From: Halomonas sp.
GTDB lineage: Bacteria; Pseudomonadota; Gammaproteobacteria; Pseudomonadales; Halomonadaceae
NCBI RefSeq assembly: GCF_011050415.1
Contig: NZ_DRFS01000003.1
Location: forward strand, 124,001-188,000
DNA: 64,000 bases
Direction of reading: 5' to 3'
Shown here: positions 46,374 to 55,969 of the stretch, one piece after another
Layout: each line of letters starts with the position of its first letter
Position numbering within the stretch: position 1 is the first letter of the stretch
Position numbers and translations under genes: made by a program
The notes under the pieces: generated by a model
The model's database searches: none
Seen by the model: only the letters and a program-made list of their open reading frames with translations
Told to the model about the DNA's origin: nothing

Positions 46374-47864
46374 ATGACACTATTCACACCATGGATTTAT
46401 CGTAGCAAGGATGTGTACCGACACTGGGCGCCTATTTTTAAAATTATTTCTGTCCTCTGGGTCGTGCTAGCGATGTTTATGCTAGTCCCGCTAATGGTGT
46501 TGCTAATTGAGAGTGACCCAGATGCGCCCGCTTTTGGAGTTTCTGTGCTAATAGTGCTTAGTGCTGCGGCAATAACGTGGCTACTAACCTACCGAGCACC
46601 GCTGGAACTTAAACCGTGGCAAATGTTTATTCTTACCACTGCCAGCTGGGTCACCATTAGTGGTTTTGCCAGCCTGCCGCTGATACTTGGCGCGCCCCAG
46701 CTAACAACCACCAACGCTGTATTTGAATCGGTCTCGGCGATCACGACGACAGGCTCTACCATATTAGTCGGTATTGAGCACTTTTCTGATGGGCTAAAGT
46801 TATGGCGAGGAATAATGCAGTGGATGGGCGGCATTGGCATTATCGTCATGGGTATTGCGATCTTGCCGTTCCTTAAAGTCGGCGGCATGCGGCTGTTTCA
46901 TACGGAGTCTTCTGACTGGTCGGATAAAGTGATGCCACGCACCGGCGGTATCGCTAAAGCGACGCTAACGATTTATGTCAGCCTGACCCTCGTTGCGATT
47001 GGTAGTTATTGGTTCGGTGGCATGACGCTGCTGGATGCCACCGTCCATGGCATGACCTCGCTCTCTACCGGTGGCTTTGCCAATTCCGATGCCTCCTTTG
47101 GCGCCTATAGCGGGCAACCCTGGTTACTCTGGATGGCCAGTTTTTTTATGCTCAGCGGCGCGCTACCGTTTGTGCTTTATATCCGTTTTTTACGCACATC
47201 ACGCATTGCTCTATGGAAAGACCAGCAGGTACGCGGGCTATTAAAGCTGCTCCTGGCTGCGATTTTGGTACTGAGCGCCTGGCGCATCACTCAGGGCGAT
47301 CATTGGTTTGAGTCACTCACCCACGTCACCTTTAACGTCATTTCAGTAGTGACGACTACCGGTTACGCTTCTGATGATTACACCCAGTGGGGTGCACTGC
47401 CAGTGGTCGCCTTTTTCTATCTGACCTTTGTAGGCGGGTGCAGCGGCTCGACCAGCGGTGGAATGAAAATTTTCCGATTCCAGATTGCTACCTTAATGCT
47501 GCTTAATCAGTTGCGCTATCTAATCCACGCCAATGGCGTGTTTACCAACCGCTATAATGAACAGCCCGTCACTAGTGATATTTCACGCAGCGTAGTGGCT
47601 TTCTCATTCTTCTTCTTTATCACCATTGCCGCTCTGGCGCTGAGCCTCTCAGCTCTAGGGTTGGATTTAGTCACTGCGCTTTCAGGTGCCGCCACGGCAG
47701 TCACAAATGTGGGACCAGGTCTTGGCGATATTATTGGCCCTGCGGGTAACTTTACCCCTCTGCCGGATGCTGCCAAGTGGCTGCTATGTGTCGGTATGTT
47801 GATGGGCCGCTTAGAGATACTTACCGTCGTAGTACTCCTGACCCCGATGTTCTGGCGGCGTTAA
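46374..47864 (+). CDS. trkH: Trk/Ktr-type potassium uptake membrane subunit
   Basis: The 496-residue product is a TrkH/TrkG/KtrB-family membrane protein with four pore-loop repeats. The filter segments are ITTTGSTI near residue 124, SLSTGGFAN near 228, VVTTTGYAS near 325 and VTNVGPGLG near 444. It would form the potassium pathway and needs a TrkA/KtrA RCK protein; trkA lies at 55970-57343. The ribosome binding site before ATG 46374 is weak. Its stop overlaps the convergent kdpE stop by four bases. Confidence 0.93.
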   Translation: MTLFTPWIYRSKDVYRHWAPIFKIISVLWVVLAMFMLVPLMVLLIESDPDAPAFGVSVLIVLSAAAITWLLTYRAPLELKPWQMFILTTASWVTISGFASLPLILGAPQLTTTNAVFESVSAITTTGSTILVGIEHFSDGLKLWRGIMQWMGGIGIIVMGIAILPFLKVGGMRLFHTESSDWSDKVMPRTGGIAKATLTIYVSLTLVAIGSYWFGGMTLLDATVHGMTSLSTGGFANSDASFGAYSGQPWLLWMASFFMLSGALPFVLYIRFLRTSRIALWKDQQVRGLLKLLLAAILVLSAWRITQGDHWFESLTHVTFNVISVVTTTGYASDDYTQWGALPVVAFFYLTFVGGCSGSTSGGMKIFRFQIATLMLLNQLRYLIHANGVFTNRYNEQPVTSDISRSVVAFSFFFFITIAALALSLSALGLDLVTALSGAATAVTNVGPGLGDIIGPAGNFTPLPDAAKWLLCVGMLMGRLEILTVVVLLTPMFWRR

Positions 47865-48583
47865 ACACTTGGATTTTTGGCAGCCTCTACTAATAAACGA
47901 TACCCAACACCTGCCTCGGTCTGTAACAAGGCAGGTGTTTGCGGGTCATCCCCAAGCTTCTGTCTTAAGCGGCTAACGACAATACGTAAATAGTGAGTAT
48001 CATTGACGTGCGTGGGGCCCCACACCTCTTTTAATAACTGCGTTTGGGTCATTACCCGGCCTGCATAACGGCAAAGTCGCTCAATCACTGCATACTCTTT
48101 ACGAGTCAAATGCACTTCTTCATTGCGAAGCGTGACGCGGCGCAACGTTAAGTCGATAACGAGCTCTTTACTGATGTAGTAGTTTGCACTCGTTTCCCCT
48201 CTTGCCTGCTGGGAACGACGCAACACGGCTCGAACACGGGCGAGCATTTCTTGAATGCCAAATGGCTTGGTGACGTAGTCATTTGCTCCGTTATCTAGCG
48301 CTAAGACCTTCTCTTCCTCCCGCTCCCGTACGGAGACCACGATCACCGGTACGGTGCTGTGTTCTCGAATGGCTCTCAGCACCTCTTGGCCATCCTGGTC
48401 GGGCAAGCCCAGATCTAACAACACGACATCTGGCGCTTGAGTGTAGACGGCGGCCAACGCCAGCACACCGCTTTCGGCTTCGATGACCTCATAACCCTGG
48501 GACGCTAAGCTGATACGCAAAAAACGCCGGATTTGTAGCTCGTCGTCTACAATTAGGATTCGCCCACCATTCTCACTCTTCAT
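47861..48583 (-). CDS. kdpE: Response regulator KdpE
   Basis: The 240-residue product is an OmpR/PhoB-type regulator. The receiver has the acidic pocket VDDE at 12-15 and the phosphoacceptor Asp57 in LLDLGLPD; the conserved KPF lysine follows. A winged-helix domain with VHLTRKEYAVIERL comes next. It activates kdpFABC when KdpD senses low potassium or osmotic stress. ATG 48583 has GAGGA four bases upstream and overlaps the end of kdpD by 11 bases. Confidence 0.94.
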   Translation of the reverse strand: MKSENGGRILIVDDELQIRRFLRISLASQGYEVIEAESGVLALAAVYTQAPDVVLLDLGLPDQDGQEVLRAIREHSTVPVIVVSVREREEEKVLALDNGANDYVTKPFGIQEMLARVRAVLRRSQQARGETSANYYISKELVIDLTLRRVTLRNEEVHLTRKEYAVIERLCRYAGRVMTQTQLLKEVWGPTHVNDTHYLRIVVSRLRQKLGDDPQTPALLQTEAGVGYRLLVEAAKNPSV

Positions 48584-51260
48584 CCATTCCTCGAGTTTCA
48601 ACGCCTAATAAAGGCAGTGTAATGATAATGGAGGTGCCATGGCCCTTCTCGCCGATATCGGCTTTGATAGAACCGCCGTGCGCTCCAATCATGCCACGGC
48701 AAATAGCGAGACCTAAGCCGCTTCCATGGGCACTGCGATCACCATCTCCACCGCTGTAAAACATATCGAAGACCTGCTCACGCAGCTCGGAGGGTATTCC
48801 AGGGCCTTGATCGGTGATGCTAATGATCAACGCTGACTGTCCTTCTAGCGGCGTTGTACTTGCTTTTATCAATAGCTCCCCGCCAGGTGGAGAGAATCGC
48901 TGTGCATTATCCAGCACGTTGACGATAGCTTGCTCCACTAACGCTGGATGCACATATAAAAGCGGTAACGAGGGTGACCATAGCCTGCGAACGACAACGT
49001 GTTTAAGCGATTGGCCCAAACGCTTAATGGCAGAATTCATGAGATCATCAAACGACACCCAGTCACGCTCAAGTTTAAGCGTACCGTGACCCAGTCGCGT
49101 CATATCAAGCAGGTTTTGGATGTAGCGGTTGAGGCGTTCACCCTCCGATAAAATCCCGTCCAATAACTCACGCTGATCGTCGTCATTTAACTGTGGCTTA
49201 AGCTCAATTAAAGAGCTGGCGGCACCGATGATCGACGATAGCGGTGTGCGAAGATCATGAGAGACCGAAGATAGCAGCGCGGAACGCAGCCGTTCGTTCT
49301 CCTCAGAAACACGAGTAGCGTTTAACTCTGCCACTAGGCGTGTTCTTTCCAGCGCCATACTCAGTTGCCGCCTAAGCGTATCAATTAATGACTCACTCTC
49401 CAGCGTTAGGGCTGTCTGGCTGGCAGAAAGCTTTAGCGCCAGCATGCCGACTTTTTGCCCCTGCACCGTTAAAGGCAGTAATCGCCAGGCTTGCTTGCTC
49501 AAGGTCTGCGTACCGTGGCCGCTTTTTTTTTGGTGTTGCCAGCTCCAGACCGCCGCTTGTTTTGCAGGCATATCCAACCGTTCTGACTCAGGCCAAGCGT
49601 GCTCAATACGTACCTCACTGGCGCTTTCTGCCGAGGAGATAAAAGCAATAGGGACTGCAAAGCAGCGCGCCAATGTATCAACGCCAATTTTTGCCACACT
49701 AGCACTGTCGGTCGCCGTGGAAAGTTGTTCAGCGTAGCGCAGCAGCAACTGTGATTGGTCCCGGCTGGCACGCAAAGCGACTAACCGCTGCTTTCCTCGC
49801 CCAGCTAACTGGCCGACCACCAGGGCCACTAAAAAGAAAAAAACCACAGTGAGCAGTTGCCCTTGCTCGACCATAGCTAAGGTCAACCGTGGCTCGGTGA
49901 AAAAGAAATTAAAGATCAGAAAGCCTACCACTGCACTTAACATAGCCATGGTCGTGCCTGCCCATACTGCACTAAACAGCACGGCCGCTAGGAACACCAG
50001 TGACAAGTTAGCCAGTTCAAGCCAAGGTTCTAATAAGTGCGCGACGGCCAATGCAGCGACAAGCGCCATACCGCTTAACAATATTCTCGGCAGCGATAAT
50101 GGCAGAGCCGGTAAGCCCTTGTGCAAACTACGCTTTGTCCCTGTCTTCGCTACTATGACCACATCAAATGCATCTGCCTGAACTAGAAGACGTTGGGCAA
50201 GCGGGCGTTTCCAAAACTGCCAAACGCTATAGGCCTGTCGGCCCACCACAATCGTCGTCGCATTGATTGAACGGGCGTAGTTAAGGATTTCAGTCAGTTG
50301 GCTATGCCCCTGAAGACGCAACGCTTCACCGCCTAGCCTAGCGACTAAACTATAGGCATTTTCCAGTGCTAACTGGTGTTCAGGTGATGCGTTGCCTTTA
50401 TCAACATATACCGCTCGCCAAACGGCCAAGCGACGCTCCGCCATTCGGTGCGTGGAGCGAATCAGGGTTAAATCGTCTTCACTGCCATCTAATACCACCA
50501 GCAAATGTGGCCTTACCGGCCATGGCCCCTCTTTACCGCCAGCGCTCATCGCGACTTTAACGTCGGCATCAACGCGCTCCGCCATGGTCTGGATGGAAAG
50601 CTCCCGCAGTGCGTTCAAGTTCGATTCGTTGAAGTAACCTTCCATAGCAGCCCGAGCCTGCTCAGGAATATACACTTTGCCACGCCTTAGCCGTTCTAGT
50701 AGCTCTTCGGGGGTTAAATCCACCAATGAGATATCGCGGGCGCGCGACAGCAACTCATCGGGTACAGTTTCCCGCATTCGAATGCCGGTGATCCGCGCTA
50801 CGTCGTCATTAAGACTTTCAAGGTGCTGAATATTAACCGTTGTCCAAACATCAATGCCTGCGTCTAAAAGCTCTTCAATGTCCTGATAACGGCGAGGATG
50901 ACGGCTACCCGGAATATTGCGATGAGCCAGTTCATCCACCAATAGAATGCTGGGGCGACGCTCCAGCGCGGCGTCGAGATCAAATTCATAAAAGGTACGG
51001 GCGTGATGTTCGATGGGGGCTAACGGTAAACGTAATAATCCCTCACACAGAGCCTCTGTATCCTCGCGGCCGTGGGGCTCCACCACGCCAATCACAATAT
51101 CGTCGCCCTCTTCGGCGCGCTCACGGGCAGTGCGCAGCATAGTGTAGGTTTTACCCACGCCTGGCGCGGCACCTAAAAATACACGCAAACAGCCGCGCGC
51201 CTCACGGCGCGCGGCTTGTAACAATGCATTGGGATCGGGGCGTTGATCCGCTGAATACAT
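48573..51260 (-). CDS. kdpD: Sensor kinase KdpD
   Basis: The 895-residue product has the KdpD layout. An N-terminal KdpD domain has Walker A GAAPGVGKT at 30-38 and ILLVDELAHRN near 105. A universal-stress-like domain comes next, then four clustered transmembrane helices around residues 390-500 and a GAF-like region. The histidine kinase core follows, with His668 in SHDLRTPLSS and an ATPase domain containing GPGIP and GSGLGLAICRGMI. It phosphorylates KdpE. GGAG lies seven bases before the ATG. It starts four bases after kdpC. Confidence 0.96.
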   Translation of the reverse strand: MYSADQRPDPNALLQAARREARGCLRVFLGAAPGVGKTYTMLRTARERAEEGDDIVIGVVEPHGREDTEALCEGLLRLPLAPIEHHARTFYEFDLDAALERRPSILLVDELAHRNIPGSRHPRRYQDIEELLDAGIDVWTTVNIQHLESLNDDVARITGIRMRETVPDELLSRARDISLVDLTPEELLERLRRGKVYIPEQARAAMEGYFNESNLNALRELSIQTMAERVDADVKVAMSAGGKEGPWPVRPHLLVVLDGSEDDLTLIRSTHRMAERRLAVWRAVYVDKGNASPEHQLALENAYSLVARLGGEALRLQGHSQLTEILNYARSINATTIVVGRQAYSVWQFWKRPLAQRLLVQADAFDVVIVAKTGTKRSLHKGLPALPLSLPRILLSGMALVAALAVAHLLEPWLELANLSLVFLAAVLFSAVWAGTTMAMLSAVVGFLIFNFFFTEPRLTLAMVEQGQLLTVVFFFLVALVVGQLAGRGKQRLVALRASRDQSQLLLRYAEQLSTATDSASVAKIGVDTLARCFAVPIAFISSAESASEVRIEHAWPESERLDMPAKQAAVWSWQHQKKSGHGTQTLSKQAWRLLPLTVQGQKVGMLALKLSASQTALTLESESLIDTLRRQLSMALERTRLVAELNATRVSEENERLRSALLSSVSHDLRTPLSSIIGAASSLIELKPQLNDDDQRELLDGILSEGERLNRYIQNLLDMTRLGHGTLKLERDWVSFDDLMNSAIKRLGQSLKHVVVRRLWSPSLPLLYVHPALVEQAIVNVLDNAQRFSPPGGELLIKASTTPLEGQSALIISITDQGPGIPSELREQVFDMFYSGGDGDRSAHGSGLGLAICRGMIGAHGGSIKADIGEKGHGTSIIITLPLLGVETRGMDEE

Positions 51261-51264
51261 TTAG

Positions 51265-51924
51265 CTACTCCACAGGGGTGATGGAAGATGTGGTTGTGGC
51301 TGCTGGAAAACGCTCATCCAACCTCACATTCAACCGCAATACATTGACCACAGGCGACCCCAGCCAGCCCGTGTTTTCAAGCGTTTGGCCGATCAGCTCA
51401 GTGACGCTAGCTTCGTCGATTTCACGCGCCTGCGCTACCCTTGCGACCTGTAATTCAGCGGCTGGTAATGAGATATGTGGGTCAATTCCTGATCCAGAGG
51501 CGGCGATTAAATCGATCGGGATTTGCTCTACGCTCACCCCTTCCCGCTGGGCGATAGAAGTCGCGTCTGTTTGGGCACGTTCGCGGAGCGCATGATTACT
51601 AGGGGCTAGATTTGAACCTGAGACGCCACCCGCATCGTTACCAGCTGCTGAGGGGCGGCCAATAAAGTACTCGTCGCTGACAAAGGTTTGTGACACTAGG
51701 CGTGAACCCACGACCTGTCCAGAAGTGTCCCGGATCAAACTGCCCTGTGCCTGTTCGGGAAACAGCCAGCCACCTATGGTGGTGGTGACAAAGGGGTATA
51801 ACAGCCCTAGCAGCATCGCCATCACCACCATGAAGCGAAGCGCGCTGCTCCAAGAGGCCTTATGTTGAAGTTCTGGCCCTTGGAGCTCTTCATCCGGGTC
51901 CGTTATTTGATGTGGCATATTCAT
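51265..51924 (-). CDS. kdpC: Potassium-transporting ATPase subunit KdpC
   Basis: The 219-residue product has one N-terminal membrane segment (about residues 30-52) followed by a periplasmic domain. The family segments FPEQAQGSLI, FIGRPSAAG, SGSNLAPSN and ASGSGIDPHIS are present. It stabilises the KdpFABC complex. It carries about 25-30 more residues before the membrane helix than typical KdpC. ATG 51924 has AGGAG seven bases upstream. Confidence 0.94.
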   Translation of the reverse strand: MNMPHQITDPDEELQGPELQHKASWSSALRFMVVMAMLLGLLYPFVTTTIGGWLFPEQAQGSLIRDTSGQVVGSRLVSQTFVSDEYFIGRPSAAGNDAGGVSGSNLAPSNHALRERAQTDATSIAQREGVSVEQIPIDLIAASGSGIDPHISLPAAELQVARVAQAREIDEASVTELIGQTLENTGWLGSPVVNVLRLNVRLDERFPAATTTSSITPVE

Positions 51925-51934
51925 GAGGCCTCTC

Positions 51935-53971
51935 CTAAATGAACAGTGCAATAAGCATGTCGAACAGCTTGATGGCAGGGAACGGTAAAAGCAGGCCACC
52001 CAGGCCATAGATCAGCAGATTACGGCGCAGCAGTTCCGTCGCTGATGCCGCTTTCACCGACACACCGCGCAGAGCGAAGGGAATCAAGGCAGGAATAATC
52101 AGTGCATTGAATAACACAGCGGCTAACACCGCCGTCGTCGGCGAATGTAAGTTCATGACATCCAGCACGCCTAGCGCCGGGAAACTGGCCGCAAATAACG
52201 CTGGTAGTATCACGAAATACTTAGCAACATCGTTAGCAAGGGAAAACGTTGTCAGTGCGCCACGCGTCACCAGTAGCTGCTTACCAATTTCCACTGCACT
52301 GATTAGCTTGCCGGGGTCGGAGTCCAAGTCCACCATGTTGGCCGCTTCGCGGGCGGCTTGGGTACCCGAATTCATTGCCAGACCAAGATCGGCCTGGGCC
52401 AGCGCCGGCGCATCGTTGGTGCCATCACCCACCATAGCGACCAGACGACCACTAGCCTGCTCTTCTCGAATCAGTGCAAGCTTACGCTCTGGGGTAGCTT
52501 CGGCGATGTAGTCATCCACGCCTGCCGTGGCGGCTATCGCCGAGGCGGTAATAGGATTGTCACCGGTGATCATCACGGTTTTAATGCCCATGGTGCGCAA
52601 CTCAGCAAATTTCTCCGCCATTCCTGCTTTGATCACATCAGAAAGCGCAATGACCCCCAGCAATTGCTTATCTTCTGCCACCGCAATGGGTGTCGCGCCA
52701 TCTCGGGAGATACGCTCAATTACCTGTTGGTAGTCCCTGGGTACGTTTCCGCCATTAGCGGTTACCCACGCTGCAATAGCGTTAGGGGCGCCTTTTCTTA
52801 GCTGCCGACCACTAGTGAGATTAACGCCCGATAGCCGCGTTTCAGCACTAAAGGCTTCGAAAGTAGCCCCATCCGCCTCTTCACTTAACTGGTGATCTAC
52901 CCCCTGCTCTTTTGCCAGCGCAATAATCGAGCGGCCTTCTGGCGTGGGGTCATCGAGTGAGGCGAGAAACGCCACGTCACGCACACGCTGATGTGACACC
53001 TGTTGGCAGGAAGCGAACTCGGTAGCACGCCGATCACCCAGGGTGATAGTGCCGGTTTTATCCAACAGTAACGTATCGATACTGCCCGCAATTTCGACGG
53101 CTTTACCCGATTTAGCGACTAGGTTAGCGCGCATGGCACGCTCCATTCCCGCAATTCCAATAGCCGGTAACAAGCCGCCAATGGTGGTGGGGATCAAACA
53201 TACCAACAGCGCCACCAGCATAATCGGTGATGTGTGGACTCCCACAAAAGCCGCCATGGGTACCAGCGTGAGCACTACAATCAGAAATACCAACGTCAGC
53301 ATCGCCAGCAACACCGAAAGTGCCAGCTCAGTGGGCGTTTTCTGACGATTAGCCCCTTCAACCAGCGCAATCATCCTATCCAGCAGCGATTCGCCAGGGT
53401 TGGCACTGACTTCAATAATCAGCTGATCCGAGAGCACCTTGGTGCCAGCGCTGACCCCGCTATTATCGGTCCCCGCTTCGCGCAGCACGGGAGCAGATTC
53501 GCCAGTCACCGCCGATTCGTTGATTGAGGCCGCACCTTCAACAATTTCGCCATCTGCCGGGATAAGCTCACCCGCAACAACTCTAACCCGGTCCCCTTTG
53601 CGCAGAGCATCGGCCGTCACACTGCTGGTAGTACCATCGGCATTGAGCTTAATGGCTTTTAACTGCCCTTTGGTTTGGCGTAGCGCACCTGCATGTGCCT
53701 TACCCCGCGACTCTGCTAGTGACTCCGCTCCCGTTGCAAACAGCAAGGTGGCGAGCAGCAGCAGAGCGATGGTGAGCGCAAAACCGCCGTTTTCGCCTTG
53801 AGCAAAGGCGATAGGCGTGAGCCCAAAGCACACCACGGTGCCAATTGCCACCACCGCCATTACTGGGTTACGCGCCAATTGACGCGGTGCCAGCCCTTTA
53901 ATTGCTCCGCCCGCTATCAGGCTGAAAGAGAGTGACTGCCGCGGCTGTTTAGCACCTTCTGTATATGACAT
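51935..53971 (-). CDS. kdpB: Potassium-transporting P-type ATPase catalytic subunit KdpB
   Basis: The 678-residue product is a P-type ATPase. It has the TGES actuator motif in ESAVTGESAPV, the phosphorylation site DKTGTIT near residue 305, and the hinge GDGTNDAPALAQADLGLAM near 515. CLIPTTIGGLLPAIG is the KdpB-specific membrane segment. It hydrolyses ATP to drive potassium entry through KdpA. ATG 53971 has GGAG eight bases upstream; the extension to 54025 is rejected. Confidence 0.96.
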   Translation of the reverse strand: MSYTEGAKQPRQSLSFSLIAGGAIKGLAPRQLARNPVMAVVAIGTVVCFGLTPIAFAQGENGGFALTIALLLLATLLFATGAESLAESRGKAHAGALRQTKGQLKAIKLNADGTTSSVTADALRKGDRVRVVAGELIPADGEIVEGAASINESAVTGESAPVLREAGTDNSGVSAGTKVLSDQLIIEVSANPGESLLDRMIALVEGANRQKTPTELALSVLLAMLTLVFLIVVLTLVPMAAFVGVHTSPIMLVALLVCLIPTTIGGLLPAIGIAGMERAMRANLVAKSGKAVEIAGSIDTLLLDKTGTITLGDRRATEFASCQQVSHQRVRDVAFLASLDDPTPEGRSIIALAKEQGVDHQLSEEADGATFEAFSAETRLSGVNLTSGRQLRKGAPNAIAAWVTANGGNVPRDYQQVIERISRDGATPIAVAEDKQLLGVIALSDVIKAGMAEKFAELRTMGIKTVMITGDNPITASAIAATAGVDDYIAEATPERKLALIREEQASGRLVAMVGDGTNDAPALAQADLGLAMNSGTQAAREAANMVDLDSDPGKLISAVEIGKQLLVTRGALTTFSLANDVAKYFVILPALFAASFPALGVLDVMNLHSPTTAVLAAVLFNALIIPALIPFALRGVSVKAASATELLRRNLLIYGLGGLLLPFPAIKLFDMLIALFI

Positions 53972-53981
53972 CTCGTTTCTC

Positions 53982-55673
53982 CTAGAAGCCTTGCACGACG
54001 GCTTCTGCAATAGGCCCAAGCACAAGCACCGGTAAAAAGCCGAGTAAGTTAATAATCACAATGACGCCTGCGGTTAAGCCCATAAAGGCTGGGCTATCGA
54101 CTGGTAGCGTGCCGCGACCAGCCGGTGCTGTGCGCTTAACGGCTAGCCATCCAGCCACGGCTAGCGGCACCAGCATGGACAAAAAACGACCAATAAACAG
54201 GGCGATGACACAAGTCAGGTTCCACCACAAAGTGCCATCGCCAAGCCCTTCGAAGCCGGAGCCATTGTTAGCAAAGGCCGAAGTAAACTCGTAAAGCACT
54301 TGGGATAAACCGTGAAAGCCAGGGTTTGAGATTTGCGCAGCACCGGGTAGCGCCACCGTCAGCGCGGTCAGCCCCAAAATGATTAGTGGCTGGGCAAGAA
54401 TGGCGAGTGAAATCCAGCGTATTTCGCGCGTTTCTAGCGGTTTTCCGAGCAGTTCAGGCGCCCTACCCACCATCAATGAGCCGACAAAGGCCGCCAACAT
54501 GAGATACAGCAAGAAGCCGATCAAGCCCACACCAATGCCGCCAAACGTTACATTGACAAACATATCCATCAATAAAACCATGCCGCCCAAGGGGTTAAAG
54601 CTATCGTGCATGGCATTGACTGAGCCGTTGGATGTTTGGGTTGTCCAACTCCCCCACAGCGCCGAAAGATCGGTACCAAAACGCAGCTCCTTACCCTCTA
54701 AATTACCGGCTGACTGGGTAAGCTCGGTGAACGCTGGGTTTGGCATTCGCTCTGAATAGACCACCAGCGATGTGGATACCAGCGAGAACGCCAGCATCAC
54801 GCAGCCAATGCCCACCATTAACCGGCGTCGCCCCGTCATCACGGCAATGGCGATTAACAATGCGATGGGGATCAGCGTTAGTGAAGCGGTTTCAATCACA
54901 TTCGCAAGCGGCGTGGGATTTTCAAGTGGCACACTTGAGTTAGGGCCATACCAGCCGCCGCCGTTCGTCCCTAATTGCTTAATCGCTACCATTGAGGCCA
55001 CTGGCCCAACGGGTATGGACTGCACCTCTTCCACCTGTGGATCCAGCATGTCTATTTGATGGGCAGCCTGATAGCTGGCCGGTACGCCCTGCCATGTCAG
55101 CAGTAATGCCACCACTGTGGCTAACGGAAGCAGCACACGCACCACTGTGCGTGTTAGGTCGTGATAGTAGTTGCCTACGCCTTTTATCAGACCATGCGGT
55201 TTAGCCATCAGAAGAGTTCTGGCTATCGCGATCAATACTGCCAGCCCTGTGGCGGGGGTTAGAAACTGCAGCGTCACGATGGCGAAGGTTTGGCTCAAAT
55301 GGGAAAGCTGCGCTTGGCCTGAGTAGTGCTGCTGATTGGTATTGGTCGCAAACGATACGGCCGTGTGCAGCGCCGTATCCCAGCGCATGCCTTCGATACC
55401 ATCGGGGTTTAAGGGCAAAAAACCTTGAAACATGAAGACTAGCCAAGCCAACAGCACTAAACCGACATGCAGTTTCAAGATAGCCACCGCGTAGGCTTGC
55501 CACGTCATGGTTTGCTGACTGTTGATGCCTGTTAAGCGATAAATGGGCTTCTCGATTACCCCAAAAATGTTGTCTATTTGGCCCGGTTGTACACTAAGTG
55601 CTTTGGCCATGTAGAGACCGAGGGGAACACTTAACAGAGCTACTAACGCGTATATAGCGACCATATCGTTCAT
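53982..55673 (-). CDS. kdpA: Potassium-transporting ATPase channel subunit KdpA
   Basis: The 563-residue product is a polytopic channel-like subunit related to TrkH. Selectivity-filter segments are ATNTNQQHY, GTNGGGWYGPNSS, VTFGGIGVGLI and FANNGSGFEGL. It binds and conducts potassium. ATG 55673 has GGAG six bases upstream; a GTG at 55676 is an alternative. It begins ten bases after kdpF. Confidence 0.96.
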   Translation of the reverse strand: MNDMVAIYALVALLSVPLGLYMAKALSVQPGQIDNIFGVIEKPIYRLTGINSQQTMTWQAYAVAILKLHVGLVLLAWLVFMFQGFLPLNPDGIEGMRWDTALHTAVSFATNTNQQHYSGQAQLSHLSQTFAIVTLQFLTPATGLAVLIAIARTLLMAKPHGLIKGVGNYYHDLTRTVVRVLLPLATVVALLLTWQGVPASYQAAHQIDMLDPQVEEVQSIPVGPVASMVAIKQLGTNGGGWYGPNSSVPLENPTPLANVIETASLTLIPIALLIAIAVMTGRRRLMVGIGCVMLAFSLVSTSLVVYSERMPNPAFTELTQSAGNLEGKELRFGTDLSALWGSWTTQTSNGSVNAMHDSFNPLGGMVLLMDMFVNVTFGGIGVGLIGFLLYLMLAAFVGSLMVGRAPELLGKPLETREIRWISLAILAQPLIILGLTALTVALPGAAQISNPGFHGLSQVLYEFTSAFANNGSGFEGLGDGTLWWNLTCVIALFIGRFLSMLVPLAVAGWLAVKRTAPAGRGTLPVDSPAFMGLTAGVIVIINLLGFLPVLVLGPIAEAVVQGF

Positions 55674-55682
55674 CACGATCTC

Positions 55683-55763
55683 CTAAAACCGCTCGGGGCA
55701 TAGAAGGGCGTAAAACAGGTACCCAGACGTTGCCGTAGCGATAATCAACAGTACGATATTCAT
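55683..55763 (-). CDS. kdpF: Small membrane subunit KdpF (26 residues)
   Basis: A leftward frame of 26 codons starts at ATG 55763 with GGAGG seven bases upstream and stops with TAG just before kdpA. The product begins MNIVLLIIAT, has one hydrophobic helix, and ends GYLFYALLCPERF, which resembles the E. coli KdpF ending GYLVYAL...EAF. KdpF is a lipid-like stabiliser of the KdpABC complex. It is the first gene of the kdp operon and is easily missed because of its size. Confidence 0.9.
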   Translation of the reverse strand: MNIVLLIIATATSGYLFYALLCPERF

Positions 55764-55969
55764 GGAAGTGCCTCCTTTTATGGGCACTTCGAGCTTAGTG
55801 ATATAGCGCGTAAAAATTCGATGATGATTAAGGCATTAGGCGTTAAAAATACGTAAAAATATGGCCTGAAAGCGAATTCATGGTAGATACGGGCCAACCT
55901 CCTCTCGACAGCTTCCCCTGGAATAAGCGAACATCGAGCTACCTTTACGCCAGAGCGGCTGTATCATTA

